A DNA stretch of 64,000 nucleotides from Berkiella sp963829835 (GTDB lineage: Bacteria > Pseudomonadota > Gammaproteobacteria > Berkiellales > Berkiellaceae). The stretch lies in the NCBI GenBank assembly GCA_963829835.1, contig CAWHKC010000004.1:1116001-1180000 (forward strand). Reading direction: 5' to 3'. A program made the translations under genes and the position numbers. Shown piece by piece: positions 42,815-50,772 of this stretch (the stretch's first letter is position 1; the number at the start of each line of letters is the position of its first letter). The notes under the pieces were generated by a model. The model searched no databases. It saw only the letters and a list, made by a program, of their open reading frames with translations, and was not told the DNA's origin.

Positions 42815-43325
42815 GTTAATATTTACTTTAGTAATCACTGCCATTTTAGCGGGTATAGTGATCGAAATCATTGCCGGACCCATTAGATCTTATTTTTGGG
42901 TAACCCAACAAGCTTTGCGCGTTGAAACTGCCGAACAGGCTCTTGATAATATTTCCAAAGAGTTGCTTTTGGCACTTCCTCAGACAATCCAAGTTGAAAA
43001 CGAAAAAACAATCCAATCTTTAACGTTTAAGAAAATTCTCAATAAGGGTTTAATAGTATCGGATCCTAAGCCAACTCCTTATTTTGTATTGAGCGAGCCT
43101 ATTCGTTATCAATGCACAAATCAAACCAAAATGTTAGAGCGTATAGAAGAATCAAGTAAAGCGTTGCTTGCCAATCAGATGCAGCATTGTCAATTTACGC
43201 TTATACAAAATAGTGATACTAATCAAAAGAATCAAAAGATGATTTTTATATCCTTACAAATTGGTTCAAAAGGCGAGAAACCGCTTGAAATGACACAACC
43301 ACTTTTGCTTGAGGATCCCTTATGA
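42783..43325 (+). CDS. mshO: MSHA minor pseudopilin MshO-like
   Basis: The 180-residue protein has the short leader MSKQSG, then FTLIELIFTLVITAILAGIVIEII with Glu+5. GPIRSYFWVTQQALRVETAEQALDNISKELLLALPQTIQV strongly resembles MshO (GP...YFD..RRA.L.D.AD.ALRRI.RDLR.ALPNSVRV). It overlaps mshD by 32 bases and mshP by 4. Confidence 0.82.
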   Translation: MSKQSGFTLIELIFTLVITAILAGIVIEIIAGPIRSYFWVTQQALRVETAEQALDNISKELLLALPQTIQVENEKTIQSLTFKKILNKGLIVSDPKPTPYFVLSEPIRYQCTNQTKMLERIEESSKALLANQMQHCQFTLIQNSDTNQKNQKMIFISLQIGSKGEKPLEMTQPLLLEDPL

Positions 43326-43744
43326 AAGCAAACTTAAAGGGATTTACTCTTTTAGCCACTTTATTTATTTTAATTATATTAGCGATGGCGGGTGTTTACT
43401 TGATTAAGATAGGATTAACTCAACAGCAAATTGTGAATTATACACTGTTGACTACCCGCGCTAAATTAGCAACCACTAGCGCGCTCGATCTTGCGCAACA
43501 ACAATTCTTGGCCCATCCACAAGAATGTGTAAACGCAACCTATCATTTTGATAAAAAATATAAAGCGCTAACAGGCTATAATGTTGAAATCACCTGTTTA
43601 CAGCAGGCTCACTTTCCTATTCAGAACCCTACTTTTTTTGCTTTGCAGCTTAAAGCAAAAGCGACAAGAGGCGAATTTGGCAGTAGGGATTATGTTTCTC
43701 ATCAAATGAGTCGTTGGCTCATTCTAGAAAATCCCAGCTCTTGA
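43322..43744 (+). CDS. mshP: MSHA biogenesis protein MshP-like
   Basis: Last gene of the pilus operon. The 140-residue protein has leader MKANLKG then FTLLATLFILIILAMAGVYLIKIGL, in which the usual Glu+5 is absent (Ala), as in many MshP proteins. The ARLATTSALDLAQQQ-type block (here AKLATTSALDLAQQQF) is the family signature, and two cysteines follow. It starts inside the mshO stop (ATGA). MshQ, often next, is absent. Confidence 0.75.
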   Translation: MKANLKGFTLLATLFILIILAMAGVYLIKIGLTQQQIVNYTLLTTRAKLATTSALDLAQQQFLAHPQECVNATYHFDKKYKALTGYNVEITCLQQAHFPIQNPTFFALQLKAKATRGEFGSRDYVSHQMSRWLILENPSS

Positions 43745-43813
43745 AGTAACCATTCCATCTTGGTATAACTAAAGGGTCGATCTCTTAAATGGTCACTAGG
43801 TGATGGAGCACAC

Positions 43814-45337
43814 ATGACTAAGGTAAGAACGCGTTTCAAACCAAAATCTTATAGTGAAGGTGCATCTCCCACACCCATGCTAATGCTGGATGGCTTTGGA
43901 CAGATTAATGTTATCGTCTTTGATAATATTGATCTTTTTACCCAACAGCTTGGGATCAGTGAAAATAAACAGCTTCCCTTCTCAGATCTGGTTAACGTTA
44001 ATCTGGTTTATGGTTTTGCTGAGAAAATGGGCATTCAGCCCGGTCTGTTTATCGAAGGTGATCAAGCGCTCATTCAATATATTGAAGCATCCATTAGTGA
44101 TAATGTGGTCGATCTTGATCGAAAAGGTGTTATAGAAGAGTTGCAGGCGAGTTGGCAGCGAGTTCATCAGCATCCTCTCACCAAACCTTATCTTACGATG
44201 GGTTCACCGCTGTGCATTGATAATGGAACATTAAGTCCGCATTTTCCTGCTATACCGGGTTTGGATGTTTTTCAATTAGATTATTATAGCGGTTTAGTTG
44301 AATTGTTTGTTCAGTCAAAGAGTGAGTCATTTTCTCGTTTTGTGCAATTAACGCACATTTTGTTTTGTAGTTATTATGGAATTGGCTATCAAAATAATTA
44401 TTTTTTACAAATGCACAATTTCATATTGCAACTAGAAGCAAGTGTTAAACTGGTAACTAACGATAAAGAGATCCAAGTTTTATTGAAAACGTCGCAAAAT
44501 TTACTAAAAAATCAAAAGGGCGTCTGGTTTGAAAAAGTACTCTGGTGGGTAAAAGGGGAATTGATAGGAGGCGATCTTAAAGAGGATCATCCAGAGGAGT
44601 GCGGTAGGGCGCTCACCAATTTATTAGAAGGTCATCTCCCTGTTAGTGCAAACCTGGACTTGTGCGCTACGTTGAAAGAACCTCTCAACTATTTTACGTG
44701 GCCAGAGGGTGCTGAAAATAAATTGTTAAGTTCCTGTGGATTAACCGTCACAGGGCGGGCTGCAATCGATTTTAATGTATTGGCACGAGCGGCAGTTGAG
44801 TTTGGTATTTTTGAATATGCTAAAGCGCATAACATCGCACTTTACGAAGCGCCAAAATTCCCACAAACACAACCTTTCCTTTTAGCAGGCCAAGGAGAGA
44901 AGGCAGAACAAGTTCTGTTAGACTTTTTAGAAGTACCTGAAAATATCGATAAGTTAAAACCTTTTGAACTTTTTGCGATAGCGCGCAAAAGTCAACATAT
45001 TTTTGTGCAAGAATTAGTCAAAGCTAAAATCACTGCAAAAGCAGATTGGGAAAGATTAGCATCATCGTTCCGTGGATTGTCAATTGGGTCTGCTTTAATT
45101 CCTTCAGTAGGAGGAGCTTTTATGCTACCAAGACAACCAACCTTTACACCGCTTTGGGCTAGCGTTGAGAGCGCACTGAAGGGCGGCACGCAACATAGGA
45201 AAGCGGTTGTTTTCAGAAGTTTTGTGATAGGCTTTGATAAGCCAGCTCCTGTTGAGCCCCAAATGCCTGCGCCAGATATGGATGCCATTTTAAAGCTAAA
45301 AGCGCCAGGAGCGCCAGGCAATTGCCAACTTATGTGA
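43814..45337 (+). CDS. Orphan 507-residue protein ending in a CaaX prenylation box
   Basis: I do not recognise the main body. It is soluble, without signal peptide or membrane helix, and largely helical. An N-terminal beta-rich start (TPMLMLDGFGQINVIVFDN) precedes it, and a Pro/Ala-rich linker lies at the end (KPAPVEPQMPAPDMD). The last four residues are CQLM: Cys504, Gln, Leu, Met. This fits a CaaX box, with Met favouring host farnesyltransferase. Legionella effectors such as AnkB use the same trick to reach host membranes. The gene is monocistronic or leads the small gene at 45353. Effector status is inference; the C-terminal motif is seen directly. Confidence 0.7.
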   Translation: MTKVRTRFKPKSYSEGASPTPMLMLDGFGQINVIVFDNIDLFTQQLGISENKQLPFSDLVNVNLVYGFAEKMGIQPGLFIEGDQALIQYIEASISDNVVDLDRKGVIEELQASWQRVHQHPLTKPYLTMGSPLCIDNGTLSPHFPAIPGLDVFQLDYYSGLVELFVQSKSESFSRFVQLTHILFCSYYGIGYQNNYFLQMHNFILQLEASVKLVTNDKEIQVLLKTSQNLLKNQKGVWFEKVLWWVKGELIGGDLKEDHPEECGRALTNLLEGHLPVSANLDLCATLKEPLNYFTWPEGAENKLLSSCGLTVTGRAAIDFNVLARAAVEFGIFEYAKAHNIALYEAPKFPQTQPFLLAGQGEKAEQVLLDFLEVPENIDKLKPFELFAIARKSQHIFVQELVKAKITAKADWERLASSFRGLSIGSALIPSVGGAFMLPRQPTFTPLWASVESALKGGTQHRKAVVFRSFVIGFDKPAPVEPQMPAPDMDAILKLKAPGAPGNCQLM

Positions 45338-45352
45338 TAAGTAGTAAATAAT

Positions 45353-45628
45353 ATGATTTCTAATACCCAAAACAATGAAAAAGTGACAGAGCATCGCGCT
45401 ATCGTCACCTTAAAGTTATTATGGAAAAAATTTAAAAGACAAACGCCAAAAAATCGAGTCATCACTTTATTGGTGATTTTGATAACCGTCGCTTGGATAG
45501 GAATTTTTTATTTATCGTATGTGTTGTGGCAAGTATTTTCTTTTGTAATGACAAAAATCATACTGTGGGCTATTGAGTGGTATTTGCATTGGGATGATGA
45601 GAAAGAAAGAAGATCAGAACAAGTCTGA
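45353..45628 (+). CDS. Small single-helix membrane protein, unknown
   Basis: The 91-residue protein has a basic N-terminal half (LWKKFKRQTPKNRVI), one long hydrophobic stretch (about 37-75, LLVILITVAWIGIFYLSYVL onward) and a charged C-terminus WDDEKERRSEQV. It starts 15 bases after the CaaX gene and may share its transcript. A perfect hairpin lies over its end. No family or function is recognised. Confidence 0.6.
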   Translation: MISNTQNNEKVTEHRAIVTLKLLWKKFKRQTPKNRVITLLVILITVAWIGIFYLSYVLWQVFSFVMTKIILWAIEWYLHWDDEKERRSEQV

Positions 45629-45635
45629 TCTTCTT
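45607..45635. terminator. Perfect 12-bp hairpin between convergent genes
   Basis: AAGAAGATCAGA (45607-45618), loop ACAAG and TCTGATCTTCTT (45624-45635) overlap the stop of the small membrane gene and precede the end of the leftward gene at 45647. It probably ends transcription from both sides. Confidence 0.65.
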
Positions 45636-45646
45636 GTTGATATTTA

Positions 45647-46072
45647 TTAGTAACCAACTCGTTTTTTAGCCGCTTCTAATCCTTGCTGTGCTAGTTCCGT
45701 TCCTTGTTGATATACTGCTGCACCTTGTTGCGCGGTGCGATGCGTTGTTTGTGCACCATCATGTCCAAGATTAGCAGCAGTACTAAACAAAAGAGCTCCA
45801 CCAGGCCCTGAAAGAGTTAACGCAACAGCTTCTGTAGGATCATTTGCCAATGCATAAGCTGCAGCAGCGCCAGCTAAAGAACTTCCTATAAGGGTCAAAT
45901 CAGACATTGTTCTTTGGTCTTGGCCTGCAAAGGCTCTTCCACTAACGGTAACCAAACCGGCAGTTCCAGTTCCAACCATTGCTGAAGTAGCAAAGTCTAA
46001 ACCTAACCATTTACAAAAAACACCAACGACAGTACCAGCTGCGATAGCGATCGCTTTAACGATATTAGCCAT
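45647..46072 (-). CDS. Gly/Ala-rich hydrophobic protein, possible bacteriocin-associated
   Basis: The 141-residue protein is rich in Gly, Ala, Thr and Ser with hydrophobic stretches (VKAIAIAAGTVVGVFC, TLIGSSLAGAAAAYAL, VALTLSGPGGALLF). Its tail is polar and helical (GAAVYQQGTELAQQGLEAAKKRV). It lies 37 bases downstream of a bacteriocin-like precursor gene of similar composition on the same strand. It has no double-glycine leader of its own. It may be an accessory or immunity protein or an unrelated membrane-active protein; I cannot tell which. Confidence 0.6.
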   Translation of the reverse strand: MANIVKAIAIAAGTVVGVFCKWLGLDFATSAMVGTGTAGLVTVSGRAFAGQDQRTMSDLTLIGSSLAGAAAAYALANDPTEAVALTLSGPGGALLFSTAANLGHDGAQTTHRTAQQGAAVYQQGTELAQQGLEAAKKRVGY

Positions 46073-46109
46073 ATAAAACCTCTCTAAATTTTTTACTTAA
46101 ATCATTCAA

Positions 46110-46409
46110 TTAGGAAATCAGATCCCAAGAGCTTGCTGTAAAATAGCCATAACCAAAGAATATTGGAGCAACAACGAGGCCAACGCCAGTTGCTACAGCA
46201 GCACCACCAGCTACAGCACTACCTAAAGCACCCGCTAATGCATAACTACCGACGCCATAACCCACTGCGCCAGTGAGGCCTGTACCGAATAAAGAAGCAA
46301 TAATGCCTTTATTAATAGCTTGGCTTTGGATTTTTTGGAAAGTAGCAGCATCAATACAATTTAATGCGCCAGAAACATAACTAACTTCATTTAATTTAAG
46401 TTCTCTCAT
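46110..46409 (-). CDS. Bacteriocin-like precursor with double-glycine-type leader
   Basis: The 99-residue product starts at ATG 46409 with GGAG 6 bases upstream. Its N-terminus MRELKLNEVSYVSGA closely matches the leader of class II bacteriocins and microcins such as colicin V (MRTLTLNELDSVSGG), ending in Gly-Ala instead of Gly-Gly. The mature part would be about 84 residues. It is Gly/Ala-rich with two membrane-like stretches, the loop-and-GxxxG style typical of pore-forming class II peptides. No peptidase-containing ABC exporter is in the window. The frame extends to TTG 46427, which is less likely. Confidence 0.7.
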   Translation of the reverse strand: MRELKLNEVSYVSGALNCIDAATFQKIQSQAINKGIIASLFGTGLTGAVGYGVGSYALAGALGSAVAGGAAVATGVGLVVAPIFFGYGYFTASSWDLIS

Positions 46410-46438
46410 ATCAAACTCCGATAACAAATAGAAGTTAG

Positions 46439-46467
46439 TTTTTACACTAGGTTTAAAATCCTGTCAA
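46439..46467 (-). promoter_or_regulatory. Likely promoter of the bacteriocin-like gene
   Basis: On the minus strand a perfect TTGACA (46467-46462) is followed after 17 bases by TAAAAA (46444-46439). The -10 is weak, but the -35 is exact and the position suits the start at 46409. Confidence 0.45.
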
Positions 46468-46661
46468 CGTAAGTTGTCTGAATTGTGATAAAACTAACTA
46501 ATCCCGCATATTTTAAGGAAAAATACAGAAAAGCCGTGCCATTAAAATTCTTCAGAGATGGGGATAGTTAATTGACTTATTCTGGTTCATAAGTGAATTG
46601 ACAGCTAAGCTGAGAGTAGAAATGCCTAGAATGGGCATACGTGCGTCTATGGTGGAATGAC

Positions 46662-47858
46662 ATGTTAAAGAAATTTATAGTGAAACTCATTTCTTCTCAA
46701 ATGATTTTTTACCTTTTATTCATAAGTCCTTTTGCATTTGCACAGATGCCACCCATTAAAATTGGCATGAGTACCGCTTTAAGCGGTCCGTCAAAAGCAC
46801 TTGGCCAAGAAATGAAACGGGGAATTGATATTTATTTTTCAAAAGTAAATGCCCAGGGCGGAGTCGATGGGCGTCAGCTAGAATTAATCGCTTTAGATGA
46901 TCAGTATGAACCTGCACTAACTGCTATCAATATGCATACTTTGGTTGATAATAACGACGTGCTAGCCATTATCGGTAACGTTGGCACACCTACAGCAATC
47001 GTCAGTGTTCCCATCGTTAACGAAAAACACATACTGCTATTTGGTGCGTTTTCAGGTGCCAATGTCTTACGTAAAACGCCGCCTGATCGTTATGTTATTA
47101 ATTTTCGAGCAAGTTATGAAAATGAAACAGCAGAAATGATCAAAGGATTACTCTCGATAGGTATTAAACCTCAAGAAATCGCTTTTTTTGTGCAAAATGA
47201 TGGCTATGGTGATGCGGGGTATCAAGGAGCCTTGAAAGCATTGAAAGCAGCCGGATTTACAAATACAGATAAATTAGCTGTTGGTCGTTATACTCGTAAT
47301 ACCTTAAATGTTGAAGAAGGATTAGCCAAAATTTTAGATGCATCTGTTATGCCCAAAGCGATTATTATCGTCGGTGCTTATGCACCAGTCGCAAAATTTA
47401 TAAGATTGGCAAAATATGAATTTCCAGATTCTCTTTTTCTTAATGTTTCATTTGTAGGAAGTAGTGCTTTGGCAAATGAGCTAGGAGTAATTGGCGAGAA
47501 TGTGATTATCACCCAGGTCGTACCCAATATTGAGGCAGATTTGCCTGCAGTAAAAGATTATCGAGCGGATATGAAAAAATATGATCCCGGTGCACCCTTA
47601 AGTTTTGGCTCTTTAGAAGGGTATCTTGATGCAAAACTTTTTGTGATGAGTTTAACATCTGCAGCCCAACAACATAAATTGAACAGAGAAGGGATTATTG
47701 ATGCTTTTGAAACCATGCATGATTTAGATTTTGGTATTGAAAAGAAGATTGATTATGCTAAAGACAATCATAATGGTTTAACAATGGTATGGCCTACGAT
47801 TTTAAAAAATGGAAAATTTGTAACGTTGGATTGGTCTGAACTCAAGCACCAAAAATAG
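46662..47858 (+). CDS. Periplasmic ABC-type substrate-binding protein (Leu/Ile/Val-binding family)
   Basis: The protein has about 398 residues. ATG 46662 (MLKKFIVKLIS) follows GGTGGA and opens a signal peptide ending FAFA. The mature start PIKIGMSTALSGPSKALGQEMKRGIDIYF is the type-1 periplasmic binding protein signature. IALDDQYEP and VLAIIGNVGTPTA follow. No permease or ATPase genes are near. Its neighbours are signal-transduction genes, so it may serve as a sensing rather than transport protein, which is inference. Confidence 0.88.
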   Translation: MLKKFIVKLISSQMIFYLLFISPFAFAQMPPIKIGMSTALSGPSKALGQEMKRGIDIYFSKVNAQGGVDGRQLELIALDDQYEPALTAINMHTLVDNNDVLAIIGNVGTPTAIVSVPIVNEKHILLFGAFSGANVLRKTPPDRYVINFRASYENETAEMIKGLLSIGIKPQEIAFFVQNDGYGDAGYQGALKALKAAGFTNTDKLAVGRYTRNTLNVEEGLAKILDASVMPKAIIIVGAYAPVAKFIRLAKYEFPDSLFLNVSFVGSSALANELGVIGENVIITQVVPNIEADLPAVKDYRADMKKYDPGAPLSFGSLEGYLDAKLFVMSLTSAAQQHKLNREGIIDAFETMHDLDFGIEKKIDYAKDNHNGLTMVWPTILKNGKFVTLDWSELKHQK

Positions 47859-48188
47859 CATTGGAGACATAAGTGAAGTTATCTCTGAAAAAAATATTTT
47901 TGTTTTAAACAACAATTCATAAGTAAGCTCGCCTTTAGCCGCAGACTATAAAAATATCATAATCTCCATTATCACCCTCATTGGTGGTGGGTCATTAAAA
48001 AAGATTCATGCACGCAATTTCCCCACTCATTATGAATGGCCCTGTAGCCAATTGTTTGAATTCATAAACAATTAAATTTTCAAGCAAAAACGAGCATATA
48101 TTAATGTGCACCAAAAGCAATTTAATGAACTAAATGATCATTCTAATTGTCAAAATGATATAAAGGTCTAAGCTATTAGGGATAACCC
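47859..48188. other. 330-base gap without a recognised gene
   Basis: This is A/T-rich sequence between the binding protein and the FIST gene. I see no ORF of note, no strong hairpin with a T tract, and no consensus promoter pair. The only clear signal is AGGGAT a few bases before the FIST start codon. It likely holds the promoter of the downstream signalling genes. Confidence 0.4.
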
Positions 48189-49337
48189 ATGAAAATCCAA
48201 ACATTAAACTTTAACCAACATTCAGATAATCAATGGTCAGAAAAATTTGCTGATCTTGATTCGCCTAACACTCTCGTCATTGTTTTTGCAGCACCATTCT
48301 TTTTTGAAAATAATGCTCCTATTAAAGAACTTAGCAAACACTTTCCTAAATCGAAAATGGTAGGTTGCTCAAGCGCGGGTGAAATTTCTGGTGCCTTTAT
48401 TTTTGATAAGAGTATGTCGGTAGCGATTATTCATTTTGATAAAACCGAACTTGAAATTGTAAAACAAGAAATAATCACGGCAGAGGATTCATTAAAGGCG
48501 GGTGAAGCCATCGCTAATGCTTTAGATAAGAGTAATCTTCAGGGAATTTTTGTGCTTTCTGATGGATTAAATGTGAATGGTTCAGAGCTTGTAAAAGGGT
48601 TGAATAAGCTCATTAATAAAGAGGTCGTGATAACGGGTGGTCTTGCGGGTGATGGTAAAGATTTTAAAAATACCTGGGTAATATATAATGGAGAAATTTT
48701 AAATAAAAGTATCGTTGCTATAGGATTTTATGGCAAGTCACTTCAAATCGGCCATGCCTCACGCGGCGGATGGGATGTTTTTGGTCCAGAACGTCTCATC
48801 ACCCGGTCAAAAAAAAATGTACTATATGAACTTGATTATAAACCTGCATTAGCTCTTTATAAAGAATATTTGGGTGACAAGGCAGCGGGTCTCCCAGCAA
48901 CAGGATTGCTGTATCCTCTTGCTATTAGAAAAAATGCAAAAGCAAGCAATCAATTAGTTCGAACTATTCTGGCAATAGATGAAGCTCAGCAATCGCTAAC
49001 TTTTGCAGGAGACATCCCGCAAGGTTATCTGGCGCAATTAATGCGTTCAAACTTTGAAAATTTAATTGCCAGTGCCAGTGAGGCAGGATCAGTTGCATTT
49101 GAAATGATGTTAAACAAAGAAAGCAAAAAACCCATATTAGCAATAGCCGTTAGTTGTGTAGGCAGAAGGCTTTTAATGGGAGAAAGAACAGAAGAAGAAA
49201 CCGAATCTATGTTAGAGCATTTTCCAGACGGTACTAAACAGATAGGTTTTTATTCCTATGGTGAATTATCACCCTATGCAACGGGAGATTGCAGTTTACA
49301 TAATCAAACGATGACAGTAACAACATTTTATGAATGA
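48189..49337 (+). CDS. FIST-domain sensor protein
   Basis: The 382-residue cytoplasmic protein has the FIST_N domain (about 25-220), with VGCSSAGEISG and IFVLSDGLNVNGSELVKGL, and ITGGLAGDG. It also has the FIST_C domain (about 220-370), with LPLAIR-like YPLAIRKN, a GDIPQGYLAQLM block, and SCVGRRLLMG. FIST domains are thought to bind small ligands such as amino acids and pass the signal to kinases. It overlaps the next gene, a histidine kinase, by 8 bases, a known pairing. Confidence 0.9.
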   Translation: MKIQTLNFNQHSDNQWSEKFADLDSPNTLVIVFAAPFFFENNAPIKELSKHFPKSKMVGCSSAGEISGAFIFDKSMSVAIIHFDKTELEIVKQEIITAEDSLKAGEAIANALDKSNLQGIFVLSDGLNVNGSELVKGLNKLINKEVVITGGLAGDGKDFKNTWVIYNGEILNKSIVAIGFYGKSLQIGHASRGGWDVFGPERLITRSKKNVLYELDYKPALALYKEYLGDKAAGLPATGLLYPLAIRKNAKASNQLVRTILAIDEAQQSLTFAGDIPQGYLAQLMRSNFENLIASASEAGSVAFEMMLNKESKKPILAIAVSCVGRRLLMGERTEEETESMLEHFPDGTKQIGFYSYGELSPYATGDCSLHNQTMTVTTFYE

Positions 49338-50772
49338 TCGAAGTAAATTAAATAAAAGTTTTGACAAACTGCTAGAGAAGCAAGGTTTGTCATTAGATGT
49401 TATGCCACTTAATCTTGAAAAGTGGCAAAAATTTATTGTGCGTATAAATAACCATTACAACGATTCAGATCAAGAGCGTTATATACTTGAGCGTTCAAGT
49501 GACATTGCTTCGCGTGAGTCAATGGATCTTAATACAAAACTTGAGTATGCACAGCGTTTGGCTAATATTGGTCGTTGGCATTATGACAGACAAAATAACA
49601 GAATGACTGTCCCAAAAGAGTTTTACACATTATTTGGTTTGGAACCCAATACTCATGAGCTAACCTATGAACAAGTACAAAAGAACATCCATTATCATGA
49701 TAAACAATTCTTCGTTGATTTGATTGAAAATGCGCTAAGCAGTGGTGAAGATGGCGAAACTGAAGTGCGTTTGATAATGCGCGATAAAACTTTTCTATGG
49801 TTTCATATTATTTGCCATCCTATCGCAAATAAAGAGGGTAAATATAATGAAGTGACAGGCATTGTCATGGAGATCACCAAACGCAAGGAGTCGGAAGAGA
49901 AAATTGCTAATTTAAATACTCAGATAGTTTCATCCGCTCGATTTGCCGGTATGGCAGAAGTGGCTACCAGTATGTTGCATAATTTAGGAAATATTCTAAA
50001 TAGCGCAAATGTCTCTTTAAATTTATTAAAAGAAAATACGAATCAACCTTATCTTAATAGAACATTAAAGGCAATTGATTTAATTAAAGAACATATGACA
50101 ACGCTTGATACTTATTTATTTCAAGATGACAAAGGTAAATTAATACCTCAATATCTTGTGGCATCATCTGCAGCTTTAAAAAATGAACAAGATCTATTTA
50201 AATTTGAAATTACAAATCTGGGTGTGCATTTAAATCATATTAAAGATATTGTTGCAACTCAGCAAAGTATCGCAAGAACGACCTTGATGATACAAAAAAT
50301 ATTTTTACCAGAGGTAATTGATCTTGCTTTGCAGATGAGTGCAACTGATGATGTAAGCGAGAATATTCAAATCCATAAAGAATACGTTAATTTTTCTAAA
50401 TTTGTTGAGACGGATAAGGCCAAATTGCTCCAAATACTTATCAATCTTATTCACAATGCTAAAGAAGCAATACAAGAAAACAAAAATACGATCGTTAAAG
50501 AGATTACTATTTCTGCGCTAGCATTTTCCACGAATATCGTTAACATTATTATTCAAGATAATGGGATAGGGATAGCGCCAGAAAATCGTATTAAAATATT
50601 TTCTTTTGGCTATACGAACAAAGAAAAGGGACATGGTTTTGGATTACATTCTTGTGCGCTTTTTGCCAAAGAAATGGGCGGTGAATTACAAGTTGAAAGT
50701 GAAGGACTTGGTAAGGGCGCTACATTTACTTTAAGTATTCCAATCAGTCAATCCTTGAAGGAAAAATTATGA
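49330..50772 (+). CDS. PAS-containing sensor histidine kinase
   Basis: The 480-residue soluble kinase has a PAS domain (about 72-185, with ANIGRWHYDR and the closing EVTGIVMEITKRKESEE). The phospho-acceptor region is MLHNLGNILNSANVSL (His217). The catalytic ATPase domain has LLQILINLIHNAKEAI (N box) and IIIQDNGIGI (G1). FGLHSCALFAKEMGG (G2) follows. There is no membrane segment, so it presumably takes its input from the overlapping FIST protein. It shares ATGA with the downstream response regulator. Confidence 0.92.
   Translation: MNDRSKLNKSFDKLLEKQGLSLDVMPLNLEKWQKFIVRINNHYNDSDQERYILERSSDIASRESMDLNTKLEYAQRLANIGRWHYDRQNNRMTVPKEFYTLFGLEPNTHELTYEQVQKNIHYHDKQFFVDLIENALSSGEDGETEVRLIMRDKTFLWFHIICHPIANKEGKYNEVTGIVMEITKRKESEEKIANLNTQIVSSARFAGMAEVATSMLHNLGNILNSANVSLNLLKENTNQPYLNRTLKAIDLIKEHMTTLDTYLFQDDKGKLIPQYLVASSAALKNEQDLFKFEITNLGVHLNHIKDIVATQQSIARTTLMIQKIFLPEVIDLALQMSATDDVSENIQIHKEYVNFSKFVETDKAKLLQILINLIHNAKEAIQENKNTIVKEITISALAFSTNIVNIIIQDNGIGIAPENRIKIFSFGYTNKEKGHGFGLHSCALFAKEMGGELQVESEGLGKGATFTLSIPISQSLKEKL

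Noticed and set aside
44992..45465. 157-codon leftward open frame over the ends of the CaaX gene and its neighbour
   Set aside because: It overlaps two rightward genes with better ribosome sites and sensible composition; its own sequence looks like an antisense shadow.
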